A stretch of 17,280 nucleotides of DNA, from positions 1 through 17,280 of the forward strand of contig CAYSPJ010000109.1 in assembly GCA_964432875.1 (NCBI GenBank), read 5' to 3'. The translations under genes were made by a program, and so were the position numbers. Shown in pieces: positions 12,753 to 17,280 of the stretch (within the stretch, counting starts at the first letter, position 1; the number at the start of each line of letters is the position of its first letter). Source of the stretch: JACJYE01 sp964432875. GTDB taxonomy: Bacteria; Bacteroidota; Bacteroidia; Chitinophagales; Saprospiraceae. The notes under the pieces are model-generated. The model saw only the letters and a list, made by a program, of their open reading frames with translations, was not told the DNA's origin and made no database searches.

Positions 12753-14915
12753 TTACCCCTGCTTAGGCCGCACCAGCTTCATCTCCTGCACCAGATGCCC
12801 GGCCCCGGCGAACTTGTCGATGATGAAGAGGATATAGCGTGCATCGACCATGATATTGCGGCAGATGGAAGCATCGTAATTGATATCGCTCATCGTACCT
12901 TCCCAGGCGCGGTCGAAATTTAGGCCGACGAGGTTGCCGTGGGCATCAATGGCCGGGCTGCCAGAATTTCCTCCAGTAGTATGGTTGCTACCGATAAAGC
13001 AGACCGGCATTTTGCCGTTATCGGCATACGGGCCGTAGTCTTTTTGGTGATAGAGCTCCCGCAGGCGCTGCGGCACGTCAAACTCGTAATCGCCAGGCAC
13101 GTACTTCTCCATCACGCCATCCAGGTAGGTCGTCGGCTCGTAGCGTACGGCGTCGCGGGGGGTGTAGCCATCAATGATGCCGTAGGTCACCCGCAGGGTG
13201 CCATTGGCGTCGGGGTAGAAGCGCTTTTCCGCGAATACCTCCATTTGGGCTTGCATGTATTGCTGCTGCAGCAGGCTGATCTGATCATTAATGCGGTTGT
13301 ATTCGGCTAATACCTCGCTTTCGTTGATTTCCGAGATGCTGCGGGTGAGCTGATAGGCGATGTCCCCCCGCACTAGTTCGATAAAGGCTTCTGGTCCTGC
13401 GGCAATCGCTTGCCGCAGTGCATCCGCCTGTAGCAGTTTGGATTTGGCATAAACGGTTTGGGCCATTTTGGCCAAATCCTTGCCAGATTCCACATAGGTC
13501 GTAATGGCAAATTCGGATTGGTGGGCCGGGTTGAGGTCGGCAAAATAAACTTCCATCAGCGAGGCGAACACCTGCTGGTCTACCGTTTGCTGGAAATCTT
13601 TAAAGAAGCCGTCTAAGTAATTTTGGATCCGGGGTAGGTTATTTGTCAAAGCTTGGCTACCGTTGGCATCGTACTGCTTGACTAGCCCGTGCAGCGTATT
13701 GGCCAGGATAAACAGCTCGATATTGCGGCCGGCGATCTCGCCGATGTAATTGCGGCTTTTGGCGTAGGGCTCCAACTCGGCATATAGTTTTTTAAACTGC
13801 GGCAGCAAGCCGCCATAAGCTTCTTTCCATTCCGGCTTAGCCTCCACGCGTTTTTGGAACTCCTGCTCGTAGGCTTTCTTGCGGCCAATGCCGTCGGTGG
13901 CTTTAACGCCCTGGCTCTCGCCAATCCACTTCTTCCAGGCGTTGGCGATGCGGGCTTGCTTGGAAGCGTACTGGATACGCACCTGCGCATCGCGCCGCAT
14001 GGCTTCGTTGATGACGTTCAGCGAGCGGTCGCGGATGCCGATCAGGATAGGGTTGACTACATTAATGCGTTGCTCGATAGCTGGGGAGGGGAGGTACTGC
14101 TCGGTCACGCCCGGGAAACCGAAGACCAGGGTAAAATCGCCTTCCTCGACGCCATCCAGCGAAATGGGCAGGAAGTGGCGGGGCTTGAGGGGGACGTTAT
14201 CGGGCGCGTAGTCGGCTGGCTGGTTGTCGGCGTTGGCATAGACGCGGAAGAGCGCAAAATCACCCGTATGCCGCGGCCAGACCCAGTTGTCGGTATCGGC
14301 TCCAAATTTGCCGATGGAGGAGGGCGGCGCACCCACCAGGCGTACATCGCGGTAGGTTTCAGTTACGAACAGGAAATATTGGTTGCCTTCAAAAAAAGGC
14401 CGGATCATGACATCTTGATAACTCTCCCGGGCAGCGGCCGCTTTGGCGATTTCAGTATTGCGGGTCACCCATGCCTGGCGCTCCTTGTAGTGCATGTCTG
14501 GAGTCACATTGGCCAGCACCTGCTCCGTGACGTCTTCGATGCGCACGATGAAGGTGGCGGTCAGCCCGGGGTTGGGCAGCTCCTGCGCACGGGTCATGGC
14601 CCAAAAGCCATCTTCCAGGTAGTTGTTTTGCAGGGAAGAATGGGCCTGGATCTGTCCGTAGCCGCAGTGATGGTTGGTCAGCAGCAAGCCCTGGTCAGAA
14701 ATGATTTCGCCGGTACAGCCGCCGATGCGCACGATGGCGTCCTTGAGGCTGCTGCGGTTGACGCTGTAAATATCTTCTGCGCTCATTTTCATGCCCATGC
14801 TCTGCATCTCCGCTTCATTGAGCTGCTTTAGCAAGAGGGGCAGCCACATGCCTTCGGTGGCGAAGGCCTGGGCGGCGAGGAAAAGCGCAAACAGGAGGGA
14901 AAGTAGTCTTTTCAT
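12753..14915 (-). CDS. S46 family dipeptidyl-peptidase, DPP11-type (Asp/Glu-specific)
   Basis: This 720-residue periplasmic serine exopeptidase removes dipeptides from the N-terminus of peptides, feeding amino-acid catabolism. Residues 1-19 are a signal peptide (LFLAAQAFA). The chymotrypsin-like halves carry TNHHCGYG (80-87, catalytic His), RHTGDFALF (215-223, probable catalytic Asp219) and TTGGNSGSPAID (646-657, catalytic Ser651). A long helical domain, about 290-570, lies between them, as in this family. Position Ser+18 separates DPP7 (Gly, hydrophobic P1) from DPP11 (Arg, acidic P1). Here it is Arg669, in NFDRAWEGTMSD, so cleavage after Asp or Glu is expected. Length matches DPP11 of Porphyromonas. 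It stands alone, 113 nt after etfA on the same strand and convergent with dnaK. Family is certain; specificity is inferred from one residue and its context. Confidence 0.95.
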   Translation of the reverse strand: MKRLLSLLFALFLAAQAFATEGMWLPLLLKQLNEAEMQSMGMKMSAEDIYSVNRSSLKDAIVRIGGCTGEIISDQGLLLTNHHCGYGQIQAHSSLQNNYLEDGFWAMTRAQELPNPGLTATFIVRIEDVTEQVLANVTPDMHYKERQAWVTRNTEIAKAAAARESYQDVMIRPFFEGNQYFLFVTETYRDVRLVGAPPSSIGKFGADTDNWVWPRHTGDFALFRVYANADNQPADYAPDNVPLKPRHFLPISLDGVEEGDFTLVFGFPGVTEQYLPSPAIEQRINVVNPILIGIRDRSLNVINEAMRRDAQVRIQYASKQARIANAWKKWIGESQGVKATDGIGRKKAYEQEFQKRVEAKPEWKEAYGGLLPQFKKLYAELEPYAKSRNYIGEIAGRNIELFILANTLHGLVKQYDANGSQALTNNLPRIQNYLDGFFKDFQQTVDQQVFASLMEVYFADLNPAHQSEFAITTYVESGKDLAKMAQTVYAKSKLLQADALRQAIAAGPEAFIELVRGDIAYQLTRSISEINESEVLAEYNRINDQISLLQQQYMQAQMEVFAEKRFYPDANGTLRVTYGIIDGYTPRDAVRYEPTTYLDGVMEKYVPGDYEFDVPQRLRELYHQKDYGPYADNGKMPVCFIGSNHTTGGNSGSPAIDAHGNLVGLNFDRAWEGTMSDINYDASICRNIMVDARYILFIIDKFAGAGHLVQEMKLVRPKQG

Positions 14916-14977
14916 CTTTGTCGTGATTTGATTGATTAGATTAGGCTGCGGGCTTAAAGTGGGAAATCAGCATAGGG

Positions 14978-15015
14978 GAGAAGCCGGAAGCTTGAAAACG
15001 TACTTCCGGCTTCTC
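14978..15015 (-). repeat. Perfect 13-bp stem-loop between etfA and the S46 peptidase gene
   Basis: Gagaagccggaag (14978-14990) and cttccggcttctc (15003-15015) pair perfectly around a 12-nt loop, 14 nt past the etfA stop. No T tract follows on either strand. It may still end or stabilise the etfBA mRNA, or be a partial terminator. Confidence 0.75.
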
Positions 15016-15028
15016 GCTGCAAGGTAAT

Positions 15029-15994
15029 CTAAGCTTGTTCCGCCTTGAATTTTTTGAAAGCGGCGGTCAGCTTGGGCACAACTTCGAAGAGGTCGCCCAC
15101 CACGCCGTAGTCGGCAGCTTTGAAGAAAGGTGCTTCCGGGTCTTTGTTGATGACCACGATAGTTTTAGAGCTATTGACGCCCGCCAGGTGCTGGATGGCA
15201 CCGCTGATGCCGATGGCGATATAGAGGTTGGGCCGGATAGCGATGCCGGTTTGGCCCACGTGCTCGTGATGGGGGCGCCAGTCGGCGTCAGCCACAGGGC
15301 GCGAACAGGCTGTAGTGGCGCCGATGGTTTCGGCCAGTTCTTCGACTATGCTCCAGTTTTCCGGCCCCTTGAGGCCCCGCCCGGCAGAGACGACCAGGTC
15401 CGCTTCGGGCAGGGGGATGATGCCTTCTACCCGCTTGACTTCTTTGACTTTGACCCGGGCAGCAGGCAGTTCGACGGACAGGCTCTCCACTGGAGCAGCC
15501 TGGCCTACAGCCTGTGGCTGGAAGGAATTGCCGATGAGCGAGAGTACTTTTACGGCTGATTTCACCTCGTATGTAGCGGTAGCTTTACCGGAAAAAACCG
15601 GTTTCTTCACCTTGAATACCCCTCCCTCGAGCGTCGGCAAGGCATTGACGGCCGCTACGGAGCCGGCATTGAGCCGCACCGCCAGGCGGCCCAGCAGCGA
15701 TTTGCCGCTGGAAGAGTGGCTCAGGATGACGGCTTGGGCGCCCAGTTGCTGGGCCGCCTGCCCAATTGCAGCGGTGTAAACCTGGCTGTCAAATTGGCCC
15801 AGAGCCGCGTCGCTGATATGGTAAACTTTGGCTGCGCCGTATTTACCCAGTTCGCCTGCGTTTTCGGCAGCGCCTAAGACTAGAGCGGCGCATTCGCTGC
15901 CCAATACCTGTGCTACCTGATATCCGTAGGTGACCGCTTCGTAGGCGGCTTTTTTGAATTTCCCTTTTTGCGTTTCAGCAATTACTAAAACCAT
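15029..15994 (-). CDS. etfA: Electron transfer flavoprotein alpha subunit
   Basis: EtfA pairs with EtfB to form the FAD-carrying ETF heterodimer. It collects electrons from acyl-CoA and other dehydrogenases in the cytoplasm and passes them to ETF:quinone oxidoreductase. The protein has 321 residues, normal for the group. The N-terminal Rossmann-like domain (MVLVIAETQKGKFKKAAYEA) is followed by the C-terminal FAD domain: VSAGRGLKGPENW (202-214), RPVADADWRPHHEHVGQTG (232-250) and LYIAIGISGAIQHLAGVN (257-274). The last is the start of the ETF-alpha signature. No extra domain, ferredoxin module or electron-bifurcation gene lies beside it, so an ordinary beta-oxidation role is most likely. It begins 51 nt after the etfB stop, probably in the same transcript. 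Confidence 0.97.
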   Translation of the reverse strand: MVLVIAETQKGKFKKAAYEAVTYGYQVAQVLGSECAALVLGAAENAGELGKYGAAKVYHISDAALGQFDSQVYTAAIGQAAQQLGAQAVILSHSSSGKSLLGRLAVRLNAGSVAAVNALPTLEGGVFKVKKPVFSGKATATYEVKSAVKVLSLIGNSFQPQAVGQAAPVESLSVELPAARVKVKEVKRVEGIIPLPEADLVVSAGRGLKGPENWSIVEELAETIGATTACSRPVADADWRPHHEHVGQTGIAIRPNLYIAIGISGAIQHLAGVNSSKTIVVINKDPEAPFFKAADYGVVGDLFEVVPKLTAAFKKFKAEQA

Positions 15995-16045
15995 GGTTGA
16001 TTATTTTTTTTCGTTGTTCGTTCAAGGCTTGAGGTTCTGGCTTTC

Positions 16046-16786
16046 CTAGATGGCTTTTGCTTCTTCGTGCAGCAGGCGCACCAACTCGTCCATATCATCC
16101 GGGCTGACTAGCTTGACGGAGGTTTTGGTATTGGGCAGCTCATAGCTGGAGGCGGTGGCGAGGTCTTCAAAATCGACCGGAGGCACCACTTGCAAAGGCT
16201 TTTGCTTGGCCATCATGATGCCGCGCATATTGGGGATGCGCTGCTCGGCCAAACCCTTGGCGGCGCTGATCACGCAAGGCGTTTGTACTTCCACGACCTC
16301 GCTGCCGCCTTCGATTTCGCGGGAGACCGTAGCGGTATTGCCTTCCATCAGGAGCTTGTTGGCAAACGAGACAAAGGGCAAATCGAGGTATTCGGCAATC
16401 ATGGCGCCCACCTCTGCCCCATTGTAGTCGATGGTTTCTTTGCCCGCAAATATGAGGTCAAAATCCTTGCCTCGGGCGTATTCGGCAATCTGCCGGGCGG
16501 TGAATAGCGCGCTCTTGGGCGCTGCGTCGATGCGCACCGCTTCGCTGGCGCCGATGGCCAGGCCTTTGCGGATAATGGTGTCATTTTCAGCCGTGCCTAC
16601 ATTAATAATGGTGACCGTGCCCCCATGAGCCTCTTGAAGCTCGATGGCGCGTACCAGGGCATACCACTCGTCGTAGGGGTTCATGATGAATTGAACGCCA
16701 GTGGGGTCGAACGCTGTCTGGTTGTTGGCAAAGGCGATCTTGGCGGTTGTCTCGGGTGTTTTGCTTACGCAGACCAGTATCTTCAT
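16046..16786 (-). CDS. etfB: Electron transfer flavoprotein beta subunit
   Basis: EtfB is the partner of EtfA and carries the AMP site of the ETF heterodimer. The 246 residues show MKILVCVSKTPETTAKIAF at the start, NPYDEWYALVRAIEL (36-50), and FAGKETIDYNGAEVGAMIAE (113-132). VQTPCVISAAKGLAEQRIPN follows (167-186), in the region of the beta-subunit signature. All are typical of the Bacteroidota ETF. The helix at 230-246 would contact the alpha subunit. It is the first gene of etfB-etfA, with an exact -7 promoter motif ahead of it and a divergent TPR gene beyond. Confidence 0.97.
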   Translation of the reverse strand: MKILVCVSKTPETTAKIAFANNQTAFDPTGVQFIMNPYDEWYALVRAIELQEAHGGTVTIINVGTAENDTIIRKGLAIGASEAVRIDAAPKSALFTARQIAEYARGKDFDLIFAGKETIDYNGAEVGAMIAEYLDLPFVSFANKLLMEGNTATVSREIEGGSEVVEVQTPCVISAAKGLAEQRIPNMRGIMMAKQKPLQVVPPVDFEDLATASSYELPNTKTSVKLVSPDDMDELVRLLHEEAKAI

Positions 16787-16839
16787 TGCAATTTGGTTTT
16801 GATTTTCTCAATACGCTTGCCATTTTAGGCGAAGCCGGG

Positions 16840-16847
16840 CAAATATA
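16840..16847 (-). promoter_or_regulatory. -7 promoter element of etfBA
   Basis: On the minus strand TATATTTG (16840-16847) matches TAnnTTTG exactly, about 53 nt ahead of the etfB ATG. No convincing TTTG -33 partner is present at 17-20 nt. Confidence 0.5.
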
Positions 16848-16875
16848 GTGAAAATGGCCAGAAGCGGAAATAGTT

Positions 16876-16891
16876 CAGCGAAAATTCGCTG
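16876..16891. promoter_or_regulatory. Inverted repeat between the divergent etfB and TPR promoters
   Basis: CAGCGAA (16876-16882) and TTCGCTG (16885-16891) are perfect 7-bp arms separated by AA, followed on the + strand by six T. It lies between the two outward -7 elements, so it could be an operator for one or both. Its hairpin/T-run shape on the + strand could equally stop a small antisense transcript. Confidence 0.45.
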
Positions 16892-16924
16892 TTTTTTGAC
16901 CTGTAAAAGACGAATAGATTGTGG

Positions 16925-16932
16925 TAAATTTG
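16925..16932 (+). promoter_or_regulatory. -7 promoter element of the TPR gene
   Basis: TAAATTTG (16925-16932) matches TAnnTTTG exactly and lies 16 nt before the ATG at 16949, giving a very short leader. TTTG at 16895-16898 is 26 nt upstream, rather far for a -33 element. Confidence 0.45.
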
Positions 16933-16948
16933 CCAAAAATAAGCCGTC

Positions 16949-17275
16949 ATGTCAAGCGAAAGGATGAAACAATTGCTGCAATTGCTGGAGGAAACCCCCA
17001 ACGATGCTTTCCTGCAGTTTGCCTTGGCCAAGGAGCACGAGAAACTCGGGCAGCAAGAAGAAGCGCTCCATTATTACCTGCACCTGTTGGAAAAAGAACC
17101 GCATTACGTTGGCACTTATTACCACCTGGGTAAGCTTTATGAGCGTATGCAGGAGCCGGGCAATGCCTGGGAAGTGTATGAGAAAGGCATCGCCATGGCG
17201 CGCCAGGCCGGCGACCAACACGCCCTCAGCGAGCTGATGGGAGCACGCATGGCGTTGGGAGAGGAGGAGGAGTGA
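16949..17275 (+). CDS. Small tetratricopeptide-repeat protein
   Basis: This complete 108-residue soluble protein has no signal peptide or membrane segment. Two TPR-like helix pairs are visible. The first covers about residues 20-52 (FLQFALAKEHEKLGQQEEAL then HYYLHLLEKEP), the second about 54-88 (VGTYYHLGKLYERMQEPGNA then WEVYEKGIAMARQAGD). Both show the family pattern of small, Tyr, Gly and Ala positions with Pro at the turn. A capping helix and an acidic end (ALGEEEE) follow. Such small TPR proteins are common in Bacteroidota and act as protein-binding scaffolds, but no partner is suggested here. The start is the only in-frame ATG before the repeats and lies just after a -7 element. Divergent from etfB. 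Confidence 0.88.
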   Translation: MSSERMKQLLQLLEETPNDAFLQFALAKEHEKLGQQEEALHYYLHLLEKEPHYVGTYYHLGKLYERMQEPGNAWEVYEKGIAMARQAGDQHALSELMGARMALGEEEE

Positions 17276-17280
17276 AGGGT

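Noticed and set aside
13854..14831. 325-codon open frame on the + strand inside the S46 peptidase gene
   Set aside because: It is a shadow of the peptidase, which has signal peptide, catalytic triad and full length on the other strand.
15029..16786. Electron-bifurcating ETF (Fix/Bcd type) system
   Set aside because: No FixC/FixX, ferredoxin or butyryl-CoA dehydrogenase gene is adjacent, and both subunits look like ordinary Bacteroidota ETF.

Overview
The window looks like chromosomal DNA of a Bacteroidota bacterium, most likely from the Saprospiria (Lewinella/Phaeodactylibacter-like). Three things point this way. Several genes are preceded by TAnnTTTG, the -7 element of this phylum. The gene families are typical: S46 dipeptidyl-peptidase, DUF3494 ice-binding lipoprotein, DUF4249-like lipoprotein, PorT/OmpA-type outer-membrane protein. 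The start regions show no strong Shine-Dalgarno. The genus is inference.

Layout. 1-304 is the edge of an unrecognised minus-strand frame with a secretion-signal-like start. 425-3520 (minus) is a two-gene operon: a DUF3494 ice-binding-like lipoprotein, then a large OmpA-family protein, closed by a hairpin/T-tract terminator at 342-383. 3521-4200 is a low-density stretch with a minus-strand terminator and short decayed fragments, one resembling a response-regulator receiver domain. 4201-4409 is tRNA-Lys(UUU) with a good Bacteroidota promoter. 4395-4694 holds two identical, abutting 142-bp units, each beginning with the last 16 nt of the tRNA region, plus a third 16-nt copy. 4798-7410 (minus) is a secreted GH2 beta-mannosidase. 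7496-9357 (minus) is panB followed by mltG, 14 nt apart. 9524-10531 (+) is a DUF4249-like lipoprotein, divergent from panB. 10726-12645 (+) is dnaK, with an almost ideal sigma-54 promoter in front and a strong terminator behind. 12753-14915 (minus) is an S46 peptidase with the Arg of DPP11 (Asp/Glu-specific) enzymes. 15029-16786 (minus) is etfB-etfA. 16949-17275 (+) is a small TPR protein, divergent from etfB.

How the genes fit together. Most are core metabolism or envelope functions: pantothenate synthesis, peptidoglycan processing, electron transfer from acyl-CoA oxidation, protein folding, and use of mannans and peptides. This suits a heterotrophic polymer-degrading marine or freshwater bacterium. 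No mobile-element genes, CRISPR array or defence system were found. The least ordinary features are the tRNA-derived tandem repeat, the sigma-54-type dnaK promoter with repeated upstream motifs, and the ice-binding lipoprotein/OmpA pair.
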